From contig OZ251243.1 in the NCBI GenBank assembly GCA_965240325.2, forward strand, positions 62,001 through 126,000: a stretch of DNA of 64,000 bases. Direction: 5' to 3'. This DNA is from Rebecca billardiae RCC1528. Its lineage: Eukaryota; Haptophyta. This document shows positions 34,923-44,217 of this stretch, in pieces (the stretch's first letter is position 1; each line of letters begins with the position of its first letter). The notes beneath the pieces are model-generated. The model made no database searches, was not told the origin of the DNA, and saw only the letters and a program-made list of their open reading frames with translations. Made by a program: the position numbers and the translations under genes.

Positions 34923-36786
34923 ATGATGCATCGAGCACCGCTCACGTGTGGAGGCGATGGGGAGGCGGCGCGAGTCGCGTCGAGCTCGCGTGATCCGCCC
35001 TCCCCACCGCCCTCGCCGGACCTGGACGCCCAGTCCTCCTCCTCCTCCTCCTCCTCCACGCCGGCGCGGCTCTCCGCGGCGCCGTCGCCCGCCGCATGCC
35101 GCGCGTGCTGGCCGTCGCGCGCGCACTGGCTGTCGGAGCTCGGCCTGCGGGCGCACGCCGAGGAGTATGCAAGCATGCTCGAGTGCGCAGGTGCGCCACC
35201 ACGCGCCCGCCGCGCCCTTCGCGCTGCCGCGCCAGACGGCAGGGCGCCGTGTGCGCGCATGCCCCGCGCGCGCGCGGCTGTGCGCCTCATCAGCCGCGGC
35301 GCCGCGCGCGCGCGTCCGCGCCTGCGCAGGGCTCGACCCACGCGAGGCCGCCGTCGAGAGCGACGCGCTCGCGCGCGCCGGCATCACGGACGCCGTCCAC
35401 GCGCGCAAGCTCGCCCTCGCCTCCCTCGTGCCCGCGCGCACGCCGCCGCGCGCCGCGCCTCGCGCTGGTGCGGAGGAGGGCGGTGAGGGCGCGGAGGCGA
35501 TCGACGTCACGCTGATCCACGCGCTGCCCACGGCGGCGCGTGCGGCGCTGCTCGTCGTGCACGCGTGGACGGGCGCGGTCACGCAGCTCGGAGCGGGCGG
35601 CGAGGACGACGAGCGCGGCTTCAACGCGTGCGCGCCGCGCGCCCCGCGCCGCGCCGCGCAAGGCTGCGTGCGCGCGCCGCATGCGCCGCATGCGCAGGTG
35701 CGCCTCGCTGAGCGGCGCGCGCGCGCGCACGCCGTGCCTCTCGACGCGCGCAGGCTCGCGCTGCCCATCTTCGCGACGGTGAGACGAGCAGCCGCCGAGG
35801 CGCCCGACGGCAACCGGAGCGCGCCCGCCGAGCGCGCCTTCCCGCCGCCGCAGCTGAGCGGCTCGTGGCCGCCGGGCGGCGGCCCGAGCGGCGGCGCGCC
35901 GGCGGGCCGCAGGGCGGCGGCGGGCGGCGCGGCGTGCGGGCCTGCGCTCGGCCGGGGCGGCTTCACGCTGCGCGGCGACCAGTACCTGCCCAGAGTCTCC
36001 AGGCTCCGCGCGCTCGGCCGCTCCCCCGAGCAGGTGCGGCTGCCCGCCGACCTGCCGTGCTGCGCCGTGCGCCGTGGCGTGCAACTCGCGCCGGGCTCGC
36101 ACGCGTTTGTGGCCGTGCCGGGCGAGCGCCACCTGCGCATGTCCATGCGCGCGGAGCACTTTGGCGGCGCGTGCGGCCACTCGCAGCTCGCGGGCGAGGG
36201 CTCGGTCCTCTTCGCGGGCGAGGTGCTGCTCGGCGAGGGCGGCGCGCTGCTCGGCTGGTCCAACATGAGCGGCACCTACCAGACGCCGCGCGAGCTGGCC
36301 GCGCAGGTGCAGCTGCCGCTCGAGCTGCTCTGGACGGTCGTGTCGCCCGCCGAGCTGCGCGCGGAGCTGCGCGGCGCGGGGGGCCGCGCGTGCGAGCGGG
36401 ACACGCCGGACTCGCGCGCGCTCGACGGCCGGTACGGCATCGGCAACCACCTGTGGGTGCCGGGCAGCGAGAGCCGCGCGCTGCTCGTGCTCGACGTCGC
36501 GCGAGCCGCGCCGCGCTCTCGCGAGCCGCGGCAGCGCGCGCCGCCGCGCGAGGAGGAGGGCGGCGCCGCCGCGCTCTCGGCGCCGCTGCTCACGCCCGGC
36601 GTGCCGCTCGTGCGCGTGTCCTCCGCCGCCGCGGGCCTCGTGAGCGCGGCCACCGGCGGCAGCGCCGCGGACGGACGGACGCTGCAGCTGCCGGCGCGGC
36701 CCGCGCTCGTCGCCACCAGCAGCCCGCCGACACTCCCGCCGCCCGGCCGGACACGCCGGGGCTCAATGCCGCCGTCGATGCGGTAG
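34923..36786 (+). CDS. SAM-domain protein of unknown function, paralogue B, three exons
   Basis: Exons 34923-35190, 35330-35627 and 35754-36786 (532 residues) with GT-AG introns of 139 and 126 bp, in the same phases as paralogue A. A poly-Ser run precedes a SAM domain (HWLSELGLRAHAEEYASML + GLDPREAAVESDALARAG, HARKLALASL). The C-terminal region repeats the paralogue A blocks: LRGDQYLP, PGSHAFVAVPGERHLRM, GEGSVLFAGEVLLGEGG, LGWSNMSGTYQTP, RELAAQVQLPLELLWTVVSP. Linkers and the C-terminal tails differ strongly. It lies in the opposite orientation to paralogue A about 8 kb away, consistent with an inverted duplication. Function is unknown. Confidence 0.78.
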
Positions 36787-37379
36787 CGCGCGCGCACGCC
36801 GCGGCGCGCGCGGCACGCCGCCGGCGTCATCACTGCTAGCTGAGGCCTCTCAGAGCTGTGATCGGCGCTGACATCATCGTTAGGCCGCGATCTATAGCCG
36901 CGATCTATAGGCTCGCTATAGATGATATGATGATCCATATCGTCCGCAAATCGAGCGCGAACGAATCGGCGGCGGACGACGCCGCCAGTCGGCCAGTCGC
37001 GTATCTCCGTCCGTCTGATCGACGTCCCGCGCGCCGGCCGCGGGCGGCGGACTGTGATGCCGCGTAGCGAGCAGCCGTCGTCATCGTCGTACGGCGCCGA
37101 GGATGCATGCTGGCGAGCGATAGATCGTGACGACATGCTCACAGCTCAGCAGTGTGACGCGGCGAGCGGGGCGGCGGTGCGCAGGCGCGGCGGCGGTGCC
37201 GGCGCGGGCGGGGCGAGCGCGCGCGCATCCGAGGGCCGGCGGCGTCGAACGCCGCTCGCGGAGGCGAGATCGCCTGCGCTGCCAGCTGCTGACTGGCAAC
37301 GAGCCGAGCGGCCGTCGAGGGAGCCGCGCGCGGCCGTGCCCGCCCCCCACTCGAAGGGCTTCGGGCGGATGCGCCCCTG
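36787..37379. other. intergenic between convergent genes
   Basis: About 590 bp; a short inverted CTATAG-rich sequence lies near 36885-36920. No gene is recognised. Confidence 0.5.
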
Positions 37380-38698
37380 TCATCCGCCCGACGGGCGCGG
37401 CGCCGACTCGCCCCCGTCGGCCGACGCGGCCGCGGCCGACTCGACGGCGCTGGCGGCGCCCTCCGCCGCCGCCGGCGCGGTGCCGTAGCCGCGCTGCGAC
37501 ATGCGCTGCGCCATCAGCACGCTCGAGTGGTCCGCCCCGCCCGCGGGCGCTGCCGCCGCGCCGCCGCCCGCGCGCTTGCGCCGCGAGAGCTTGGCGAGCA
37601 CGTCGCCCGGCGAGAGGCCGCGCACCAGCCAGGGCGCGGCGGCGCGCGCAAAGCCGAGCGCGGCCGCGGCCGCGGCGACGGCGAGCAGCGCGCGGCCGAC
37701 GCGCGCGCCGAGCAGCGCGCGCGCCGCGGCGCGCGCGAGCGCCGCGGCGCCCGCGAGGCCCGCCGCGAGGGCCGCCACCTGCACCGCGCGGTCCAGCCGC
37801 TTGCGCCGCGCGACCTGCGCGAACGAGAGCTCGGCGCGCTGCAGCATCGCGATCGTGTTTGGCGCGCACAGCGCGGGCAGCGCGCCGTGGCACAGCCCGT
37901 CCAGGATGAGCGGCAGCACGAACGTGACGAAGCCGAGCGCGCCCGGGCGGTCGAGCGCGCGCGAGATGCGCACGAGGTGCCGCGCCTCGGGGCCGCGCGC
38001 GCGCGAGAACGCCGACAGCGCCTGCGGCACGCGCTCGGCCGCGGCCGGCTGCGGCCCCGGCGGCGCGCCGCCGCCGCCGGCCGCGCCCGGCTCGGGCGCG
38101 CGCTGCGCCGCGCCGTCGAGCGCCGCCTGCAGCGCCGCCACGTCCTCGAGCGCCGAGTTGGCGCCGAGGCCGAAGTAGGGCTTGACCGTGTGGATCGCGT
38201 CGCCCAGCAGCAGCGTGCACCCCCCGTGGTGCAGCCTCGGCCCCACGTACCGGAACGCCGGCAGCGCGGACGGCGGCTTGGCCGCCACCGCCGCCACCGT
38301 CGCATCGCCCAGCAGGCTTGAAAACTGCGGGAGCACTTGATCCAGCGCGGAGCGTAGGGCGGCGGGGTCGGTGGCAGGCGCGGCGAGCGGGTCGCCCTCG
38401 CGCAGCAGCAGCACGCCGCAGTACGACGCGCCGCCCTCGGCGCCACCCGCCGCCCTCGCCGGCAGCGCGTCAAAGTTGATCCGCCCGTCCGCCGAGCGCG
38501 CTGAGTAGTTCACGTCTCCGCGCCAGCCGGGCGGCAGTTGCAGCGGCACTGTCTTGTACACGCGCGCGTTGTCGTCGGGGTAGCGCGTGACGCGGAAGTC
38601 GCGCGGGCGCGCGGCGTGCAGCGCGTTCGCGATCGTGCGCGCCGTGCCGTCCGCGCCGATCAGCAGCTCCGCCTCCTCCGACCACACGCCGCCCGCCT

Positions 38699-38733
<35 letters not shown>

Positions 38734-39521
38734 TCCGCCGCCGCCGCATCGGCCGCGGCCTCGGCGCCGCCGCGCCGCGCGCCGTCGGCGGGCGGCTCGG
38801 GCGGGAGCGGTCCGGCGGCGGGCTCGCGCGCGCCGTCGAGGTCGCGCCGGCGGAGCGTGAGCGTCGCGCGCCGCCCGTCCGCCGCCCACGCCACGCCCTC
38901 CGCCTCCACGCCGTGGTGCACCGCCACCTGCGCGCCGTGGCGCGTTCTGAGAACGCGCAGCAGCACGCCCACGAGACGGTCGCGCGCGATCACGCGCGTC
39001 GGCGCGCGCGTGGCGTCGAAGATGCGCTCGACGCCCTCGTCCGGCCCGGCGCCCGGCGCCCAGTCCTTCCGCCCCACCACCTGCGCGCTGTACGCCTCCA
39101 CCGCCTCCCACGCGCCGATCGCGCGCAGGGCGCTCTGCCCGCGCGCGCCGATGCCGATCAGGTAGAAGCGCGCGGTCTCGGACCAGGCCTGCTCGTCGTC
39201 GGGCTCGGGCGGCGGGGCGAGGCGGTCGTACACGTGGATGTTCTCCCACCCGCGCCGGGCGAGCATCAGCGCCGTCGCCAGGCCCGCGGGGCCGCCGCCC
39301 ACGATGCACGTGCGCGCAGGCGCGTCGCGCGGCGGCGCCGGAGCGGCGGCGGCCATGTGCGGCGAGGCGCGGCGAAGCGGCGGGAGCGCACGCGGCCGCG
39401 CGGCGCGCAGCGCGAACCGCGGCATCGGCCCGAGCGCGAGGCGACTCGCCGACGCAGGGCGCGCGGCGAGCAGCAGCGCCGAGAGGGCGACGAGCGCGCG
39501 GCGCATCTTCGACGGTGCCAT
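37380..39521 (-). CDS. FAD-dependent monooxygenase (kynurenine 3-monooxygenase-like), membrane-anchored, probably plastid
   Basis: A 713-residue single-exon protein. An N-terminal signal peptide (RRALVALSALLLAARPASA) and an Arg/Ala-rich transit region extend to ~65. The FAD dinucleotide-binding motif CIVGGGPAGLATALMLARRG lies at 72-91. The second FAD motif LLLGDAIHTVKPYFGLGANS at about 436-455 is the GD...P..G.G.N signature of class A flavin monooxygenases; ELLIGADG precedes it. Two hydrophobic helices at ~575-625 (VAALAAGLAGAAALARAAA; AVAAAAAALGFARAAAPWL) could anchor it in a membrane, as in KMO. An Ala/Gly/Asp-rich insert of variable length sits between the FAD motifs. Substrate is uncertain. 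Confidence 0.83.
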
Positions 39522-40152
39522 CCTCGCGGTTCACGAACCGGCGATGCTGCCGACGTTGATGCGTCCGGTCGGGGGCAGCCGCAGAGTGCCGGGGCGGCCG
39601 GACGGCCAACGGGCGCATCGTGTTTTTCCCGCCAGACCCATTCTATGATTTAGACCAATTCTATGATTTAAAGACACAGGCACGAGGGCGCAGCTCTCCT
39701 GATTCGTCTGTCGAAGTACTGAATGGAGTTAATGGAGGATGTCGCTGGAGCGCGTTGGCCGCGGGTGAGGGAGTCGTCGTAACCGATGCTGATCACACGG
39801 TCACTGAGGTAGTAGGCGCCCGGGGATGCCGCTGTTTTGCAGTCGTCGTCGGCCTTGGTCATCATGTAGTTGCCCGCGTCGTCGTCGTCCGAGGCTGTTC
39901 AAGTTGATGCCGTAGTGCGGGTAGTGGATGTGGTCGCCCGGGCCGGTGTGCGCGGCCTAGTGGCCTTGCCGAGTTGAGGGAGTAGTCGCCCTTGCCGTTG
40001 AGGAAGTCGTCGTCCTTGCCGTTGAGGAAGTCGTCGCCCTGGCCGCAGAGGAAGTCGTCGCCCTTGCCGTTGAGGAAGTCGTCGTCCTGGCCGCTGAGGG
40101 TGCCTGCGCTGCCCAACCGGGCGCGTCTGGCGCGCCAGCGCCGCGCGCGGCT
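39522..40152. other. intergenic, includes a 24-bp minisatellite
   Basis: The 5' region of the FAD monooxygenase gene. It has the TTCTATGATTTA motif twice (39642-39671) and a minisatellite at 39972-40102. Confidence 0.6.
39972..40102. repeat. 24-bp minisatellite, ~5 copies
   Basis: Units read GTTGAGGAAGTCGTCG plus (T/C)CC(T/C)TGGCC variants. On the minus strand one frame encodes an 8-residue repeat, DDDFLNGK/GDDFLCGQ, but no gene containing it is supported. Confidence 0.9.
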
Positions 40153-41256
40153 CTACGCCAGTGACGGCGGCACGGCGGCAGCCAGGTCACGGGGGGGGTC
40201 GGCGAGGGACGCGGTGCGAGCCTGCTTGGCCGGCTTGGCGTCGCTCCCGCCAGCGGAGGAGGGCCCATCCTCCTCCGCCGGCGTGGACGGCTCGGTCGCC
40301 GCGCGCTTGCCGGCTGCCGCGGCGCCGGGGGGCAGGACCAGGCGGTAGTTGGACTCCCCGAGCGCCGGCCTGGCCTGTTGCACCTCGGGCCCGTCCGACG
40401 GCGCGGCCGCGGTTGGCGGCTGGGGTGGCGGGATGGCATCGTCGGAACCCTCCCCCTCGGGCTCCTCCGCCTCCGGGCCGGCGGGGTCCGCCGCCTGTTG
40501 GTCGGCCGGCTGAGGAGCAGGGCGGCGCGCAGCGGCGGGCGGCGCGGGCGGCACAGGCGGCGCGGGCGGCACGCCCCACAGGTTGTGTGGGACGCGGGCG
40601 GCGCCGGCGATGCGGCGGCTCGGCTTGAGCGGCGCGAAGAAGATGGGGTGCTCGGGGTCGATGGGCATGAAACGGAGGCGGAGGAAGATCAGGTTCACAC
40701 CGCCGGAGTAGATGTTGGTCTCGACGTGCTCACCGTTGGTCACGTACTTGTTGATGTCGGGCACGATCTGCTCGTAGAGGGCCCTGTGGAACTGCACGAG
40801 CGTCATCGTGGGGCTAACCGGGAGCGTGAGGGACACGTCCTTCGCCTGGGTTGCGAGGTCGGCCGCCGACAGCGCGAGCATCTCCTGCGTGAGCTCCGTG
40901 GTGCACGCCGTGAAAATGTTCGGCATGCACAGGCTGGTGGCCAGGCGGCGGCAGATGGCCATGTTCTCGAGCACCGATCCGGTGAAGGAGAAAACGTGCT
41001 TATTGCCTTTGGGGTCCTGGGTGAGTCCTGCGAGCAGTCGCCCGCCTTGCGAGTTGGGCGCCACGTCGCTCAGGCAGCGCGCGCTCAGCTTGATCATCGT
41101 CGTGCACATCTGCAGGCCCGCATCCCGCCTGGCGGTGGGGGTGCTCGGCCGTTCCAGCTGCAGCCCGCGCTCGTAGTTGCTGGAAGAGGGGAAGAAGGTC
41201 AAGGCGCTCCTGCTGTTGAGACGGTCGCGGAACACGCCGTACTCGTAAGGGGGCAT
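40153..41256 (-). CDS. hypothetical protein, 367 residues
   Basis: Start MPPYEYGVFRDRLN at 41256; the frame is open further, through a poly-Pro run made by a poly-G tract, to 41382. Residues 1-~225 are compact and of ordinary composition (SALTFFPSSSNYERG; KHVFSFTGSVLENMAICRRL; NIFTACTTELTQEMLALSAA; VETNIYSGGVNLIFLRLRF). The C-terminal ~140 residues are Pro/Ala/Glu-rich. No family is recognised. Lower alanine and arginine content than all neighbours, balanced codons, flanking poly-G tracts and a nearby minisatellite make foreign or mobile origin possible but unproven. Confidence 0.6.
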   Translation of the reverse strand: MPPYEYGVFRDRLNSRSALTFFPSSSNYERGLQLERPSTPTARRDAGLQMCTTMIKLSARCLSDVAPNSQGGRLLAGLTQDPKGNKHVFSFTGSVLENMAICRRLATSLCMPNIFTACTTELTQEMLALSAADLATQAKDVSLTLPVSPTMTLVQFHRALYEQIVPDINKYVTNGEHVETNIYSGGVNLIFLRLRFMPIDPEHPIFFAPLKPSRRIAGAARVPHNLWGVPPAPPVPPAPPAAARRPAPQPADQQAADPAGPEAEEPEGEGSDDAIPPPQPPTAAAPSDGPEVQQARPALGESNYRLVLPPGAAAAGKRAATEPSTPAEEDGPSSAGGSDAKPAKQARTASLADPPRDLAAAVPPSLA

Positions 41257-42289
41257 GGTAGCCGGTGTGGCGGGCGCGGGGCTGCGGAGGGGGGGGGGGG
41301 GGGGGGGCGGGTGCGGGCACTGCGGTGCGAGCGAGGTCGGTGCTGGTGCCAAAGGCATTTCGGCGCGCGGGGTTGAAATCAAATTTCAAAACCCAGGTCC
41401 GGAGTGGCCCCGCCGGTCCCCCGGACCACGGCGGCCCGTCGTGCGTTTCGGGGGGAGAGGGGTTTGTCGCGAAACGGGCAGGATGGGGAAGGGGGGGGGG
41501 GGGGGGGGGGGGGCTCGCGGCCGCCGCGGGGAGGCCGGGACGGGCGCGGTCTCCACCTGAGGGCCGGGCGCTGCTCAGGAAGGAGGGCGGCCCACACTCC
41601 GCGTGTCGCTCCCCAGTGCCTCCGCACTTCGCCGTCGTGTCGGGATGAGCATGCGCTTGGCGTCCGCACCGGGCCAGTCCTTGCATGGTCAGCAAGCAGG
41701 CGGGGGGGGGGGGCGTGCGTGTGCAAGCGCGGGTGGATATGTCGTGTCTGCGATATGCGGAGTGTTGGATGCGGGTTGCGCCGGTGCCCCAGGGCACCGG
41801 TGAGTGTGTAGCTGTTTCGGGCACGCCTCGCGAACGCGAGGCGCTGGAAGACATGGCCGAGGGAGGACCGCCTGGCTGGTCCCCAGCTGTCTACCGAACG
41901 ACCAAGAGACCCAATATTAATGGCCGTGAGAACACGGCATCAGAGAAGCGACCGAGGAAAGGCCGCAGTTCCTTTTTTATTCTCCCTTTCACTCCTTTGC
42001 TATACAATCAAGTCCTCTCACGAATCACGATAATATCCGGATACAATCTCGGTGCAATCAGATGCCCGTTATGATGATAAACTTTTCTCGTCCGCCCATT
42101 TACAAGTAGGGCAAATCGCCAGGCCCCTCCATGATTAATTAACAAACCTGGCGCGCTCATCATGACGCGCGCGCGGCGCCAACCCCCCTGCTCGATTAAC
42201 GGAGCACAATCTTGGGCAGTCCCCGCTGGCCGCTGTTGATGTCCGAAGCGCGCGCGACGCCGCGCCGAACGAAGCTGGTCGTACTCACT
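41257..42289. other. intergenic with three poly-G tracts
   Basis: Homopolymer G runs at about 41289-41307, 41491-41513 and 41701-41710 are separated by unremarkable sequence. The T-rich stretch near 41970-42000 and lower GC from 41890 mark a non-genic region. Promoters of both flanking genes lie here. Confidence 0.6.
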
Positions 42290-44099
42290 ATGCTGCGCCT
42301 CTGCCCGCTGCTGCTCGCCCTCGCCCTCGGCGCCGCGCACGCGTCGTCGGATGACGGCTCGTCCTCGGCGAACGCGTGCCGTGGCGCGTGCACTGGCACC
42401 GGGCCCAGCCGCAAGTGCACGTTCACGGCGGTGCTGGACTTCTATTCGACCGAGACGGGCGCGTTCACTTTCGCCGAGTGCGGCTCGACCGTGTCGCCCG
42501 TGATCGAGATGGAGCGTGGGGTCGAGTACACGTTCATCCAGAGCCACTTCTCGCAGTGGCTCCACCCGATCGACTTTTCGTACGACCCCGGTGACGACTT
42601 GCTGCGGCGCGCCGGGCGATCTCGGCGCTCCGCCCCTTGATGTCGATGCGGACGACGTGACGGCTGACCGAGCGCTGACCGACCCGCGCGGCTCCGTGCG
42701 CGCGCGTGGACGCCCCCGCATCTCGCACGCGCGCGCGCGCGCGTGCGCAGAGGCTCGTCATCGCAACGCCGACTCGCTGCTCCCCACCATCTCGAAGAGC
42801 GGCGGCGCGTGTGCGGGGACTGCGACGTGTCAGGCGCCGGTCTACATGCACGGCCCTACGGTGATCGGGCAGGCCGCGTACGAGGACAAGTTCGACCAGG
42901 CGCGCATGGAGTGGCTGGGGTCGGTGCTGGCGAACGGCCCGGAGGGGTACACCATCAAGCTGACCCTCACCGACGACGACTACGACCAGGATCTCTTCTA
43001 CTACTGGTGCGCCTGCCTCCCTGCTGCGCGGCCCTGCGCAGCAGCTGCGCTCTCCGGCTCAGCCGTCGTCGACGACCTGTCTGTTCTTCTTCTTCACTCG
43101 CTGCCAGCCAAGCTGCGCGCGCCACGGCCACGGCTGGCTGGCTGATCGCGTGCACCGCGCGCCCCTCTCCACCCGATGCGCGCGCGCGGCGCCGAGCGGC
43201 TGCCAGCGCATTCCACTTCGGCATGGGCAACCGCATCAAGCAGGTGCCCGCTGGCGGCGGCGCGCAGGTGCAGCCGACGGACGCGCCGCCGCTCCCGTAC
43301 CCGCCCAAGAAGCCGCGCTCCGAGTTCGACGTCGGGTGCGGCACATACGGCCTGGAGCCGTACTCGGGCGACAAGGTGTGCCACATTGGCCAGTTCATCT
43401 GCGGCCTCGACGATGACGACGTCTCGGACCAGCAGAAGGCGTTCGGGCAGTGCCTCCACGCCATGGACTGCGCGATGCACGAGGAGATGCGCGTCGACCT
43501 GCACGATGCCGATCCGGTCGTCACCTTCATGCACCAGATGATCCCGCACCACTTGAACGCCATCAACATGGTGCGCGCCCGTACGCGTGCGCAGGCAGCA
43601 GCACGAGTGCGCCCCAGCTCCGCCGCATCTCGCCGCGCGGCCGGACGCGTCCCCCGATTCGACCGCCTCGTGCGCGGTGCATGCTCTGACTCTGACAGTC
43701 TGACTCGGCGCGTGGCCCTGCTTCTCGGGCCCGCCTGGTGTGCCGCAGGCCAAGGCGCTGTTCACGCTGGGCGGCGTCGCGCCCACCGACGTGATGGGTG
43801 CGGAGATCATCGACCTCGCCGCGACCATCATCCACGAGCAGAACACGCAGATCAACACGATGCGCAAGGTCCTGAACGCGCGCGGCCAGCCCTTCCACAC
43901 GGAGGTGATGTGTCCGTTCGACCACGGTGGCGCGCACGGCTGCCCGGCAGGCTGCTATCCGACCATGTCGCACATGGCGCGGCGCACGCAGGAGCTCGAC
44001 CGCAGCGTGCGCACGCTGCTCTTCGGCCACTTCAAGCATCCCGAGCCGCACTGCTGCCCCGCCGGCTGTGAGCCGGCTCATCCCGAGCGCCGCGCGTGA
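42290..44099 (+). CDS. secreted cupredoxin-like plus DUF305 (copper-binding) protein, four exons
   Basis: Exons 42290-42590, 42751-43006, 43207-43570 and 43749-44099 (423 residues), with GT-AG introns of 160, 200 and 178 bp in phases 1, 2 and 0; each joins different frames into one conserved sequence. It begins with a signal peptide, MLRLCPLLLALALGAAHASS. The first domain has HPIDFSYDP and, across intron 2, DLFYYC+AFHFGMGNRI: Cys, His and Met spaced as in type-1 copper sites (C-x2-H-x2-M). The second domain is DUF305: FMHQMIPHHLNAINM + AKALFTLGG, EIIDLAATIIHEQNTQINTM. A Cys-rich tail (HGCPAGCYP; HCCPAGCEP) follows. The likely role is extracellular or lumenal copper binding, not a known enzyme. 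Confidence 0.86.
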
Positions 44100-44217
44100 G
44101 TCAGAGTGTGTGAGGAGGAGCTCGCGCGGCCAAGCCGCACTGCTGCCCCACCGGCTGTGAGCCGGCTCATCCCGAGGCGCCGCGCGTGAGTCAGAGTGTG
44201 AGGAGGAGCTCGCGCGG
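44045..44217. repeat. ~84-bp tandem duplication at the 3' end of the DUF305 gene
   Basis: The segment containing the codons for HCCPAGCEPAHPE, the stop and the first ~30 bp of the 3' flank (about 44045-44128) is repeated with small indels and substitutions at 44134-44217. The second copy is outside the reading frame. Confidence 0.85.
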
